A stretch of DNA of 64,000 nt, taken from NCBI RefSeq assembly GCF_007828955.1, contig NZ_VIVR01000001.1, forward strand, positions 744,001 through 808,000, written 5' to 3'. Below are positions 33,242 to 42,231 of the stretch, one piece after another. The notes under the pieces were generated by a model, which had not been told where the DNA came from, did no database searches, and worked only from the letters and a program-made list of their open reading frames with translations. The stretch's first letter is position 1, and every line of letters starts with the position of its first letter. The position numbers were made by a program, and so were the translations under genes. The stretch is from Kitasatospora atroaurantiaca. GTDB lineage: Bacteria > Actinomycetota > Actinomycetes > Streptomycetales > Streptomycetaceae.

Positions 33242-35083
33242 CTACCCGGCCGGCATCTTGGGGAGCCGCTGCTCCGCCCAGATGATCTTGCAGGTGGGCG
33301 TGTACCGAGTACCCCAGTGTTCGGCGAGCTGAGCGACGAGGAACAGCCCGCGTCCGCCTTCGTCCGTCGTGGCGGCGTAGCGCAGATGCGGGGAGGTACT
33401 GCTGGTGTCCGAGACCTCGCAGATCAGGCTGCTGTCTCGAATCAGGCGGACCTGGATCGGTCCGGTGCCGTAGCGGATGGCGTTGGTGATCAGCTCGCTG
33501 AGGATCAGTTCCGTGGTGAACACCAACTCGTCCAGCCCCCACTCGGCCAGCTGCCGCTCGGCCGCGGCCCGCGAACCGGCCACGGCGGCAGGATCGAACG
33601 GCACCTCCCACTGGGCGACCTGCTGATCCGTCAGCGCGCGGGTGCGCGCAACGAGAAGGGCGACATCGTCCTTCGGGTAAGCGGGCAACAGCGCGTCCAG
33701 CACCACATCGCAGGTTTGCTCCGGCGTCCGGCCGGAGCCGGCCACGGCGCTGCGCAGGAGTTCGAGGCCGAGGTCGATGTCGCGGGTGCGGTCCTCGACG
33801 AGTCCGTTGGTGTAGAAGACCAGCTGGCTGCCCTCGGGCAGCTGCCGTTGCACCGTCTCGAAGGGCAGGCCCCCCAGACCGAGCGGCGGGCCCGCCGGCA
33901 GGTCGAGGTACTCCGCCGTGCCGTCGGGCTGGACGAGCACGGGTGGGAGATGGCCGGCCCGGGCCAGGTCGCAGCATCGCGACACCGGGTCGTAGATCGC
34001 GTACAGGCAGGTCGCTCCGGCGATCGAGGCCTGGCCGCTCGCGGCAGCCTCGTCCTTGTCGATCCGGCCGACCAGTTCGTCGAGGTGGGCGAGGAGATCG
34101 TCGGGGGGCAGGTCCAGCATGGAGAAGTTGTGCACCGCTGTCCGCAGGCGACCCATCGTGGCAGCGGCGTGCAGTCCGTGCCCGACGATGTCTCCCACCA
34201 CGAGCGCGACGCGGGTGCCCGGCAACGAGATGACGTCGAACCAGTCTCCGCCCACCCCTGCCTGCGCGGGCAGATAGCGGTAGGCGACATCGAGGGCGTT
34301 CTGCTCCGGCAATCCGCGCGGCAGCAGGCTCTGCTGCAGGGTCACGGCCATGGTGTGGTCGCCCGTGATGGCCGAGACGATCTGCTCGTGGGTGGCGTAC
34401 TTCGTCTCGAAGAAGCCGCTGTTGCGGCCGAGGCGCAGCACCGCGACCCGGTCCGCGACCGCGAGCACGTTCTCCAGGTCGTGGCCGACAAGGAGCACGC
34501 CGAGGCGCTGCTCACGCAGTCGCTCCACGAGCTCCAGGAACAGGGCGGTCTGCCCGACACCGAGGGCGGCAGTGGGCTCGTCCAGGATCACCACCTTGGG
34601 CATGGCGATCAGCGCGCGGGCGATGGCGATCGTCTGACGCTGCCCGCCGGAGAGCGAACCGACGGGGATGCGCACGCTGGGGATCCGGATGGACAGGGCG
34701 TTCAGCAGCCTGCGGGAACGCTTCTCCATCTCGACCTCGTTGAGAATGCCGAACCTGCGCAGTTCACGGCCGAGGAAGAGATTGCCGACCGTGTCGAGGT
34801 TGTCGCAGAGCGACAGATCCTGGTAGACGGTGGCGATGCCCAGGTTCTGGGCGTCGACCGGCCTGCGCAGGTCGACAGGCTCGCCCTCCCATTCGATCAC
34901 CCCGCTGTCCGGCGGGGACACCCCGGCGATGGCCTTGACCAAGGTGGACTTACCGGCACCGTTGTCCCCGACCAGGGCGACCACCTCTCCCTCGTTGATT
35001 TCGAGGTCGACGTCGCTCAGGGCCTGCACGGCACCGAACCGCTTGGAGATCCCACGCGCGGCCAGCAGGGGAATGCGTGTCAT
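33242..35083 (-). CDS. ABC-ATPase / SpoIIE phosphatase / HATPase anti-sigma-kinase fusion
   Basis: 613 residues from ATG 35083 (AAGGAGG upstream). Residues 1-243 are one complete sugar-type ABC ATPase: Walker A 'GDNGAGKST' 39-47, Q88, signature 'LSGGQ' 144-148, Walker B 'VVILDEP', H-loop His201. Directly after 'IVSAITGDH' the chain becomes a PP2C-type SpoIIE phosphatase (245-475: 'MAVTLQQSLLPRGLP', 'AGVGGDWFDVI', 'GDIVGHGLHAAATMG'). It ends with an RsbW-like HATPase domain (490-613: 'LILSELITNAIRYG', 'GRGLFLVAQLAEHWG'). Normal SpoIIE proteins have PAS/GAF sensors in front, not an ABC ATPase. No permease or binding-protein gene is nearby. Likely role: anti-anti-sigma signalling gated by ATP or a transporter state; inferred. 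Confidence 0.88.
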   Translation of the reverse strand: MTRIPLLAARGISKRFGAVQALSDVDLEINEGEVVALVGDNGAGKSTLVKAIAGVSPPDSGVIEWEGEPVDLRRPVDAQNLGIATVYQDLSLCDNLDTVGNLFLGRELRRFGILNEVEMEKRSRRLLNALSIRIPSVRIPVGSLSGGQRQTIAIARALIAMPKVVILDEPTAALGVGQTALFLELVERLREQRLGVLLVGHDLENVLAVADRVAVLRLGRNSGFFETKYATHEQIVSAITGDHTMAVTLQQSLLPRGLPEQNALDVAYRYLPAQAGVGGDWFDVISLPGTRVALVVGDIVGHGLHAAATMGRLRTAVHNFSMLDLPPDDLLAHLDELVGRIDKDEAAASGQASIAGATCLYAIYDPVSRCCDLARAGHLPPVLVQPDGTAEYLDLPAGPPLGLGGLPFETVQRQLPEGSQLVFYTNGLVEDRTRDIDLGLELLRSAVAGSGRTPEQTCDVVLDALLPAYPKDDVALLVARTRALTDQQVAQWEVPFDPAAVAGSRAAAERQLAEWGLDELVFTTELILSELITNAIRYGTGPIQVRLIRDSSLICEVSDTSSTSPHLRYAATTDEGGRGLFLVAQLAEHWGTRYTPTCKIIWAEQRLPKMPAG

Positions 35084-35129
35084 GGAACCAACCTCCTTCC
35101 CCGAGCGCGCGGGAGCAATTCCAACGAGG

Positions 35130-37274
35130 TCAGCGGGGGACGGAACGGACCAGCAGCAGCGCGATGTCGTCGGTGCGGTGCTCGGCCCGCTTGGCCTGGC
35201 CGATGAGCGCATCGGCCAGGTGGTCGAGCGGCTCGCCGCCGTGTCGGGCGAGTGCGGCGCCGAGGTCGGCCAGTGACTGGTCGAGGTCGACGCCGGGCGT
35301 CTCGATGAGACCGTCGGTGTAGAGCGCCAGGGTGGTGCCGATCGGCAGGCCGATGCAGGTCGCGGGGTACTCGGCGCTGCGGTCGACGTTCAGCATCATG
35401 CCGACCTGAGGTTCCAGTGGGTTCACGCGGCCGTCGGGGCTGCGCAGCAGTGGCGCGGGGTGTCCGGCACTGGCCAGCCAGGCCGCTCGACGGACGAGAT
35501 CGACGCGAAGGCAGACGCAGCTGGCGAGGAGCGCGGTGTCCAGGTCGGCCAGCAGGCGGTTGGTACGGGCGAGCACGAGGCTGGGATCGGAGTCGGCCGT
35601 CACGAACGCGCGGACGGCGGTGCGGATCTGGCCCATCAGAGCGGCGGCGTTGACGCTGTGGCCCTGGACGTCACCGATGACGACGGCCACGGTGTCGCGG
35701 TCGACGCGGATGATGTCGTAGAAGTCGCCACCGATCTCCATGCCCTCGGTGCCGGGCAGGTAGCGGGCGGTGGTCTCCAGGCCTGGCACGAGAGGCAGGG
35801 CATGGGGCAGCAGGTTGTCCTGGAGTCCGTGGGCGAGGCCGAGCTTGGTGTCGTACAGACGGGCGCGGTCGAAGGCCTGGGCGATCAGGCCGCCGAGTGA
35901 GGTGAGGACGGCGCGTTCCTCCACGCTGAAGCGGTGCGGCCCGGCGAACGCCAGCACACAGGTGCCGATCAGCCGGCCCGAGGTCACCAGTGGCAGATAG
36001 GCCCAGGCGGCCATGCCGTCCTGGGTCTCCTGACGGTCGGGGTAGAGCCGCTCCAGCTCCGCACGGGTCTCGAAGAAGGCCGGCACCGGGTTGGTCGACG
36101 CCTGGACGCCGGGCGTGGGCTCGGTCAGCGGCGTCCGGTCGAACTGGTCGATCAGTCCCGGTGGGTAGCCGCGGTGGCCTACCGTGCGCAGCCGGCCGCC
36201 TTCGCGCATCAGCACCGCGACGGCTTGTCCCCCGAAGGCCGGCAGGATCTGGTCCGAGACCATGCTCATCACGTCCTGCACGCTGACGGCCTCGGTCAGG
36301 GCGGAGGCGAGGTGAAGGATGTGATACAGGGCCCCGGGCCGCGTGTGCACGACCGGCTCGGCGGGCGGTTCACGGGTCGGCAGCTCGTGGTGGGCGCCCT
36401 CGGCGGGACTGATGCGTACGGTGAGTCCGGAGGCGTCCGGGTAGAGCTGGAAGGACAGCCACCGGTCCGGCGGCCGCATCGCCACGAACGACGTGGACTG
36501 CCCGCCGATCACCGCCGCCCGGTAGTGGTACTCGTACACGGGATCGCGGAGCCATGGCAGCGCGGCCCACGGCTTCGCGCCCAGAAGTCGCTCGACGGGC
36601 TCCCCCAGCTGCTCGGCCGCGGTCGGTGTGACGGCGGCCAGCCGACCGTCCAGGTCGATGCCGCACACGCCCTCCGGCAGCCGCGCCACCATCGCGGTGA
36701 GCGGGTCCCCGGCATCGTTCTCCGCGGTGACCGCCGCAGGGCGCGGGCCGGGTCGAATCCGATGGCCAGCCTCTGCCGCCCACGCCAGCGCCCCGGCCAG
36801 CTCCGAGGCGAGCACCGTGAGCTCATGGCGTTCGCTCGGCGACAGCTCCGGTGGATGCGAAGCGGGCCAGAGCAGGAAGACGACCCCGTACGTGGTCCCC
36901 TGCGCGACGAGCGGGGCGGCCACGAGGCAGAACGCATACGGCATGGCGACCGCGACCCGCGGATACCGGCGCACCATCTCCTCCGCGCCGCCCACCCACA
37001 CCACGCGGTCGTCGCGCGCCGCGTCGGCGACCGGGATCGGTGCGGCCAGGCCTACGCCCCGCCATGGTCTGGTGAACTCCAGCGCGGCCCCGAGTGTCAT
37101 TGCCAGCTCGAGCAGCTGCCGGTCGTCCGACAGCAGGTAGAGCCCGCCCATGTGTGTGCCGAGCCGATCGGGTGCCGTCCGCAGGATCGCCGCCACCACG
37201 TCGAGGTCACCCTCGGTCACCGGCGCGGCGCCCCCACGTCCGGTCTGCGAGGATGCGGGCCCTGACGTGCTCAC
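35130..37274 (-). CDS. GAF-PAS-GAF-SpoIIE phosphatase
   Basis: 714 residues from GTG 37274 (GAGGTGG upstream). Order: an N-terminal GAF-like domain (about 20-180; 'MGGLYLLSDDRQLLELAMTL'), a PAS-like segment (about 195-310; 'LPEGVCGIDLDGRLAAVTPT'), a GAF domain (about 330-480; 'GGQAVAVLMREGGRLRTVGH') and a C-terminal SpoIIE/PP2C phosphatase (about 490-714; 'MEIGGDFYDIIRVDRDTVAV', 'IGDVQGHSVNAAALMGQ', 'YTDGLIETPGVDL'). It has no HATPase domain, which its downstream partner supplies: the ABC-SpoIIE-HATPase gene begins 46 bases later on the same strand. It is cytoplasmic and probably dephosphorylates an anti-anti-sigma factor in response to ligand or redox input. Confidence 0.88.
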   Translation of the reverse strand: MSTSGPASSQTGRGGAAPVTEGDLDVVAAILRTAPDRLGTHMGGLYLLSDDRQLLELAMTLGAALEFTRPWRGVGLAAPIPVADAARDDRVVWVGGAEEMVRRYPRVAVAMPYAFCLVAAPLVAQGTTYGVVFLLWPASHPPELSPSERHELTVLASELAGALAWAAEAGHRIRPGPRPAAVTAENDAGDPLTAMVARLPEGVCGIDLDGRLAAVTPTAAEQLGEPVERLLGAKPWAALPWLRDPVYEYHYRAAVIGGQSTSFVAMRPPDRWLSFQLYPDASGLTVRISPAEGAHHELPTREPPAEPVVHTRPGALYHILHLASALTEAVSVQDVMSMVSDQILPAFGGQAVAVLMREGGRLRTVGHRGYPPGLIDQFDRTPLTEPTPGVQASTNPVPAFFETRAELERLYPDRQETQDGMAAWAYLPLVTSGRLIGTCVLAFAGPHRFSVEERAVLTSLGGLIAQAFDRARLYDTKLGLAHGLQDNLLPHALPLVPGLETTARYLPGTEGMEIGGDFYDIIRVDRDTVAVVIGDVQGHSVNAAALMGQIRTAVRAFVTADSDPSLVLARTNRLLADLDTALLASCVCLRVDLVRRAAWLASAGHPAPLLRSPDGRVNPLEPQVGMMLNVDRSAEYPATCIGLPIGTTLALYTDGLIETPGVDLDQSLADLGAALARHGGEPLDHLADALIGQAKRAEHRTDDIALLLVRSVPR

Positions 37275-37618
37275 CGCAACCACCTCATTCGAGCCGACGG
37301 GTGACCTGCACGGCCTTGTTCCCATACTGGCCCGTCCCGGTGCCGGATGTCCCGCCTGGGGTCGGGTAAGAGCGGGCCGGCGGCCGGAATTCAGAGGATT
37401 GCCGGCCAAGCCGACGATCCGGCCGGCCGGCCGGCAACTCCAGGACATCAGCGGCCGGAGGGCGCGCGACACCGCGAACGGGCCCGCAGAACACTCGCTT
37501 GGCGCAGAGCGCGCGGAAGCGCCCCCGGCGCGCGCAGTACAGACCCATCCTGACGGAGGCCTTCCACGTATTGTGAGCCACGCCACACTCGGGATCCCGC
37601 TTTCCGGAACAGAGGGCA
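37275..37618. other. Divergent promoter region between SpoIIE and sdh operons
   Basis: 344 bp without a gene. It must contain the promoters for both directions. No clear operator was found. Confidence 0.45.
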
Positions 37619-38440
37619 ATGGTGAGTACGGAGACAGGACGACCGGCCGACACCGGCGTGCGCGGTCCGGGCCGGGCCGCCATTCCGCAGCGCCAGCTGC
37701 GCACGGACCGCTGGTGGCTTCCGCAGCTGGCGACGGCCGTCGGCCTGCTGGCGTTCATCGGCTACTCGACCTGGCGGGCGTTCGACGGGGTGTACTACTA
37801 CGCGGCGCCGTACGTGTCCCCCTTCTACTCCCCCTGCCTGGCGGCGAACTGCGTGCCCGTACGCGGCGGTGCCGACTGGGCACTGTTCGGCGACTGGTGG
37901 CGACTGTCGCCCGCGCTGCTGGTGCTGATCTTCCCCTTGGGCTTCCGGCTGACCTGCTACTACTACCGCAAGGCCTACTACCGGGCCTTCTGGTCAGCTC
38001 CCCCGGCCTGCGCGGTGGCCGAGCCGCACGCCCGGTACACCGGCGAGAGCCGTTTCCCACTGATCCTGCAGAACCTGCACCGCTACTTCTTCTACGTGGC
38101 CATCCCGTTCGCCACGATCCTGACCTACGACGTCGCGCTCGGCTTCCGGAACGCCCGCGGCGAGTGGGGACACGCCGGGCTCGGCAGCTTCGTCCTGCTC
38201 GGGAACGTCGCACTGATCTGGGCGTACACGCTCTCCTGTCACTCCTGCCGGCACATCGTCGGCGGACGGCTGAAGCACTTCTCCAGGCATCCGGTGCGCC
38301 ATCGGCTCTGGCAGTTCGTCGGGCGGCTGAATGTCCACCACATGCTGCTGGCCTGGCTCTCACTGGCCTCGGTCGGCCTCACCGACCTCTACGTGTACCT
38401 GGTGGCGTCCGGCGCCTTCGCCGACCCGAAGCTCTTCTGA
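37619..38440 (+). CDS. sdhC: Succinate dehydrogenase membrane (cytochrome b-type) subunit
   Basis: 273 residues with five hydrophobic segments ('LATAVGLLAFIGYSTW', 'ALLVLIFPLGFRLTCYYY', 'YFFYVAIPFATILTYDVAL', 'GSFVLLGNVALIWAYTLS', 'HHMLLAWLSLASVGLTDLYV'). The pattern matches the actinobacterial Sdh1-type anchor. His residues near helix starts (for example in 'LQNLHRYFF' and 'CHSCRH') are candidate haem ligands. It is the first gene of an operon with the flavoprotein (11-base gap) and iron-sulfur subunits. It anchors the complex and passes electrons to menaquinone. Confidence 0.88.
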   Translation: MVSTETGRPADTGVRGPGRAAIPQRQLRTDRWWLPQLATAVGLLAFIGYSTWRAFDGVYYYAAPYVSPFYSPCLAANCVPVRGGADWALFGDWWRLSPALLVLIFPLGFRLTCYYYRKAYYRAFWSAPPACAVAEPHARYTGESRFPLILQNLHRYFFYVAIPFATILTYDVALGFRNARGEWGHAGLGSFVLLGNVALIWAYTLSCHSCRHIVGGRLKHFSRHPVRHRLWQFVGRLNVHHMLLAWLSLASVGLTDLYVYLVASGAFADPKLF

Positions 38441-38451
38441 GAGGAGGCTGA

Positions 38452-40419
38452 ATGACCGAGGTGGAGCGGCACTCGTACGACGTCGTGGTCGTGGGCGCCG
38501 GCGGTGCCGGGTTGCGGGCCGCGATCGAGGCCCGCGAGCAGGGGCTGCGGGTCGCGGTGATCTGCAAGTCGCTGTTCGGCAAGGCGCACACGGTGATGGC
38601 CGAAGGCGGCATCGCCGCCGCGATGGCCAACGTCAACAGCAATGACACCTGGCAGGTGCACTTCCGGGACACGATGCGCGGCGGGAAGTTCCTCAACAAC
38701 TGGCGGATGGCCGAGCTTCACGCCAAGGAGGCGCCGGACCGGGTCTGGGAGCTGGAGGCCTGGGGCGCGCTGTTCGACCGCACCAAGGACGGGCGGATCG
38801 CCCAGCGCAACTTCGGCGGCCACGAGTACCCGCGTCTCGCCCACGTCGGGGACCGGACCGGCCTGGAACTGATCCGCACACTCCAGCAGAAGGTGGTCTC
38901 GCTCCAGCAGGAGGATTTCGCGTCGTCCGGCGACTACGAGGCCCGGCTGAAGGTCTTCCAGGAGTGCACTGTCACCCGCATCCTGAAAGAACGCAGCCCC
39001 AAGAACGGTGACCGCGTGGCCGGTGTCTTCGGCTACGTCCGGGAGAGCGGCCGCTTCTTCACCGTCGAGGCCCCTTCCGTCGTCCTGGCCACCGGCGGGA
39101 TCGGGAAGTCGTTCAAGGTCACCTCCAACTCCTGGGAGTACACCGGCGACGGCCATGCCCTCGCCCTTCTCGCCGGTGCGAGCCTGCTGCACATGGAGTT
39201 CGTCCAGTTCCACCCCACCGGCATGGTCTGGCCGCCGTCCGTCAAGGGCATCCTGGTCACCGAGTCCGTCCGGGGCGACGGCGGGGTGCTGCGCAACAGC
39301 GACGGCAAGCGCTTCATGTTCGACTACGTCCCCGAGGTCTTCAAGGGCCAGTACGCCGAGACCGAGGAGGAGGCCGACCGCTGGTTCACCGACCAGGAGC
39401 ACAACCGCCGACCGCCCGACCTGCTCCCCCGCGACGAGGTGGCCCGGGCGATCAACTCCGAGGTCAAGGCAGGCCGCGGTACGCCGCACGGCGGGGTCTA
39501 TCTGGATGTCGCCGGCCGCCTTCCCGCCGAGGAGATCATCCGGCGGCTGCCCTCGATGCACCACCAGTTCAAGGAGCTGGCCGACGTCGACATCACGCGC
39601 GAGCCCATGGAGGTCGGCCCGACCTGCCATTACGTGATGGGCGGAGTGGAGGTCGACCCCGACACCGCCGCCGCACCCGGCGTCCCTGGACTCTTCGCGG
39701 CCGGCGAGGTGGCCGGCGGGATGCACGGCTCCAACCGCCTCGGCGGCAACTCGCTCTCCGACCTGCTGGTCTTCGGCCGCCGCGCCGGCCTCCACGCGGC
39801 GCGGTACGCCACCGGGCTGACCGAACGTCCGGCCATCGACGAGGCCCAGGTGGCGGCGGCCGCCAGGGAGGCAGTGGACCCGTTCGACGAGGCGCGCACC
39901 GGCGACGCCCCCGCCGAGAACTCGTACGGCCTGCACCAGGAGCTCCAGCAGACCATGAACGACCTGGTCGGGATCATCCGCCGGGCCGACGAGATGACGC
40001 AGGCGCTGGACCGGCTCGCGGTGCTCAAGGCCCGCGCCGCCCGCGCCGTGGTCGAGGGCCACCGCCAGTTCAACCCCGGCTGGCACCTGGCCCTGGACCT
40101 GCGCAACATGCTGCTGGTCTCCGAGTGCGTGGCCAAGGCCGCGCTGCTGCGCAAGGAGAGCCGGGGCGGCCATACCCGGGAGGACTGGCCCGGGATGGAC
40201 CGCGACTGGCGCAAGGTCAACCTCGTGTGCACCTACACCGGCGACGGCATCGACGTCGTCCGGAAGGAGAACGGGCAGATCCGGGCCGACCTGCTGGCCC
40301 TGTTCACTCCTGAGGAGCTGGCCAAGTACCTGACCCCCGCGGAAGTGTCCGCCGCGACGCCCCGACCACGACCCCGAGCCGGCGAAGCGCCCGAGCCACA
40401 GAAAGGAGCCGACCAGTGA
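38452..40419 (+). CDS. sdhA: Succinate dehydrogenase/fumarate reductase flavoprotein subunit
   Basis: 655 residues. FAD site 'VVVVGAGGAGLRAAIEA'; 'FGKAHTVMAEGGIAAAMANV' contains the His that carries covalent FAD in the family; catalytic and substrate motifs 'FHPTGM' and 'TCHYVMGGVEV'; FAD loop 'HGSNRLGGNSLSDLLVFGRR'. It converts succinate to fumarate in the TCA cycle and respiration. The C-terminal extension rich in Pro/Arg ends in an overlap (4 bases) with the iron-sulfur subunit start, so the two are translationally coupled. Confidence 0.96.
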   Translation: MTEVERHSYDVVVVGAGGAGLRAAIEAREQGLRVAVICKSLFGKAHTVMAEGGIAAAMANVNSNDTWQVHFRDTMRGGKFLNNWRMAELHAKEAPDRVWELEAWGALFDRTKDGRIAQRNFGGHEYPRLAHVGDRTGLELIRTLQQKVVSLQQEDFASSGDYEARLKVFQECTVTRILKERSPKNGDRVAGVFGYVRESGRFFTVEAPSVVLATGGIGKSFKVTSNSWEYTGDGHALALLAGASLLHMEFVQFHPTGMVWPPSVKGILVTESVRGDGGVLRNSDGKRFMFDYVPEVFKGQYAETEEEADRWFTDQEHNRRPPDLLPRDEVARAINSEVKAGRGTPHGGVYLDVAGRLPAEEIIRRLPSMHHQFKELADVDITREPMEVGPTCHYVMGGVEVDPDTAAAPGVPGLFAAGEVAGGMHGSNRLGGNSLSDLLVFGRRAGLHAARYATGLTERPAIDEAQVAAAAREAVDPFDEARTGDAPAENSYGLHQELQQTMNDLVGIIRRADEMTQALDRLAVLKARAARAVVEGHRQFNPGWHLALDLRNMLLVSECVAKAALLRKESRGGHTREDWPGMDRDWRKVNLVCTYTGDGIDVVRKENGQIRADLLALFTPEELAKYLTPAEVSAATPRPRPRAGEAPEPQKGADQ

Positions 40420-41186
40420 CCGACCAGGCCACCTTCCGGGTGTGGCGCGGCGACTCCACCGGCGGCCGCTTCGAGTCGTACCAGGTCGAGGTGCACGAGG
40501 GAGAGGTGGTACTCGACCTGGTGCACCGACTGCAGGCCACCCAGGCGCCGGACCTCGCGGTCCGCTGGAACTGCAAGGCCGGAAAGTGCGGTTCGTGCAG
40601 TGCCGAGATCAACGGGCGGCCGCGCCTGCTCTGCATGACCCGCATGTCCGCCCTGCCGCCCGACGAGCCGATCACGATCACTCCGCTGCGGGCCTTCCCG
40701 GTGATCCGGGACCTGGTGACGGACGTGTCCTTCAACTACGCCAAGGCCCGCGAGGTCCCCGGCTTCATCCCGCCCCCCGACCTCAAGCCCGGCGAGTACC
40801 GGATGCAGCAGGAGGACGTCGACCGCTCGCAGGAGTTCCGCAAGTGCATCGAGTGCTTCCTCTGCCAGGACACCTGCCACGTGGTGCGCGACCACGAGGA
40901 GAACAAGGCCGCCTTCGCCGGACCGCGCTTCCTGATGCGGGTCGCCGAGCTGGACATGCACCCGCTGGACGCAGCCACCGAGGCCGGGCTGGACCGCAAG
41001 GCCACCGCGCAGGAGCAGCACGGCCTCGGCTACTGCAACATCACCAAGTGCTGCACCGAGGTCTGCCCCGAGCAGATCAAGATCACCGACAACGCCCTGA
41101 TCCCGCTCAAGGAGCGGGTCGTCGACCGGAAGTACGACCCGCTGGTCTGGCTCGGCAACAGGATCGGCCTGCGCCGGAAGGACTGA
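40416..41186 (+). CDS. sdhB: Succinate dehydrogenase/fumarate reductase iron-sulfur subunit
   Basis: 256 residues from GTG 40416. Three cluster motifs: 'NCKAGKCGSCSAEINGRPRL' (with the following LC) for 2Fe-2S, 'CIECFLCQDTCHV' for 4Fe-4S, and 'CNITKCCTEVCPE' for the last cluster. It transfers electrons from SdhA to the membrane subunit. Last gene of sdhCAB; a convergent membrane gene ends 48 bases away. Confidence 0.96.
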   Translation: MTDQATFRVWRGDSTGGRFESYQVEVHEGEVVLDLVHRLQATQAPDLAVRWNCKAGKCGSCSAEINGRPRLLCMTRMSALPPDEPITITPLRAFPVIRDLVTDVSFNYAKAREVPGFIPPPDLKPGEYRMQQEDVDRSQEFRKCIECFLCQDTCHVVRDHEENKAAFAGPRFLMRVAELDMHPLDAATEAGLDRKATAQEQHGLGYCNITKCCTEVCPEQIKITDNALIPLKERVVDRKYDPLVWLGNRIGLRRKD

Positions 41187-41233
41187 CCGGGCATCACGAC
41201 CCGGGCATCCACGGCGAGCAGAGGCCCGGGCTC

Positions 41234-41983
41234 TCAGCCCGCTGCAGGTTGCGCGGAGCTCGCGCGCCGCGGGAGCACCGTCCTGGTCCGCTGGAGGGCT
41301 CCGATCTCCACCGCCGCACCGATCCAGGCGGCACCGAAGGCCCATACCGACAGCGACTCGCAGATGTACAAGGGCGTGATCGTCCAGTCCTCGCCCCAGC
41401 GGGTCACGCCCGCCACGACGGAGAGCGCCAGGAAGAGGAGGATGAGTACCCCGGTGATCAGGTAAGAGCGATTGACCGTTCGTTTGGCGCTGATCGCCGG
41501 ATCTCTGAACGACCATAGGCAGAACATCGCCAGCGCGGAGAGCAGTACACCGGCGAAGATCAGATGAAGTGCTCCGATTGTCGACTGGAATTCCGTTGCC
41601 CCCCTCGGTGCGGTCGGAAAGAGCGCGACTCCGATCGCGAAAACTCCGGCCAGCGTGCTCCAGAAGTCATCGCGCCTGTTGTAGCGATAGCCGATCAGAA
41701 ACACCCCGAGCGCACACAGGCTGCCGACGAAGATGTTGCGCGTGCTCGTGTAGTAGGCGCCACTCATGGAGGCCGGCAGGATCTCTGTGCGGTGTCCGAG
41801 CTGGACGAAGATCCAGTTGCCGAGCGGCAGCGCCACCGGCAGGAGGATGCCGATGATGCCGACGCCGAGGCGAAGGCGCTGCACGGTACGTGTGTCCTGG
41901 CCGACTTGAGGGCCAATCGTGGGGCGCTGCCGCCTCTCGGTGGACGAGACACCTGTGGCGCTGCCGCTGTCTTCACTGGTCAT
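41234..41983 (-). CDS. Six-helix membrane protein, DUF998-like
   Basis: 249 residues. A charged N-terminus (about 35 residues) then six hydrophobic segments: 'LRLGVGIIGILLPVALPLGN', 'NIFVGSLCALGVFLIGYRYN', 'LAGVFAIGVALFPTAP', 'ALHLIFAGVLLSALAMFCLW', 'YLITGVLILLFLALSVVAGV', 'ESLSVWAFGAAWIGAAVEIG'. 'SGAYYTSTRNIFVGSLCALG' recalls DUF998/Frag1-type membrane proteins. No catalytic motif. The function is unknown. The next gene upstream is another multispan protein with a similar 'short-chain oxidase-free' design, but they are separated by 250 bp and need not be related. Confidence 0.7.
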   Translation of the reverse strand: MTSEDSGSATGVSSTERRQRPTIGPQVGQDTRTVQRLRLGVGIIGILLPVALPLGNWIFVQLGHRTEILPASMSGAYYTSTRNIFVGSLCALGVFLIGYRYNRRDDFWSTLAGVFAIGVALFPTAPRGATEFQSTIGALHLIFAGVLLSALAMFCLWSFRDPAISAKRTVNRSYLITGVLILLFLALSVVAGVTRWGEDWTITPLYICESLSVWAFGAAWIGAAVEIGALQRTRTVLPRRASSAQPAAG

Positions 41984-42231
41984 GCAGAAGTCCCCTCAGC
42001 GAATTCCGGACCCGCTGGCTGTGATTCGGAGTATGCCCTCCCAGCCGTCCGGCTAACGTGAGAGACGTGTACGGACGACCTCCCCGGGGAGCAAACTGAT
42101 GCGCCACCAGCTGGCGATCTGTGATCGTCGCAGGATCGCATCGGGCGATTCATGGATTACCAATGTCGTTACGGACCAATGGGCGCCTGCACCACCCCTG
42201 AACCAGCATCAGCAGCGGCCCCGACGGTTGG

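Noticed and set aside
32732..35206. 824-codon plus-strand open frame opposite the ABC-SpoIIE fusion
   Set aside because: Antisense shadow; the minus-strand frame carries complete ABC and SpoIIE motifs.
41187..41233. Terminator between sdhB and the convergent membrane gene
   Set aside because: Only 5-bp arms (CCGGG/CCCGG) are visible, too weak to call.
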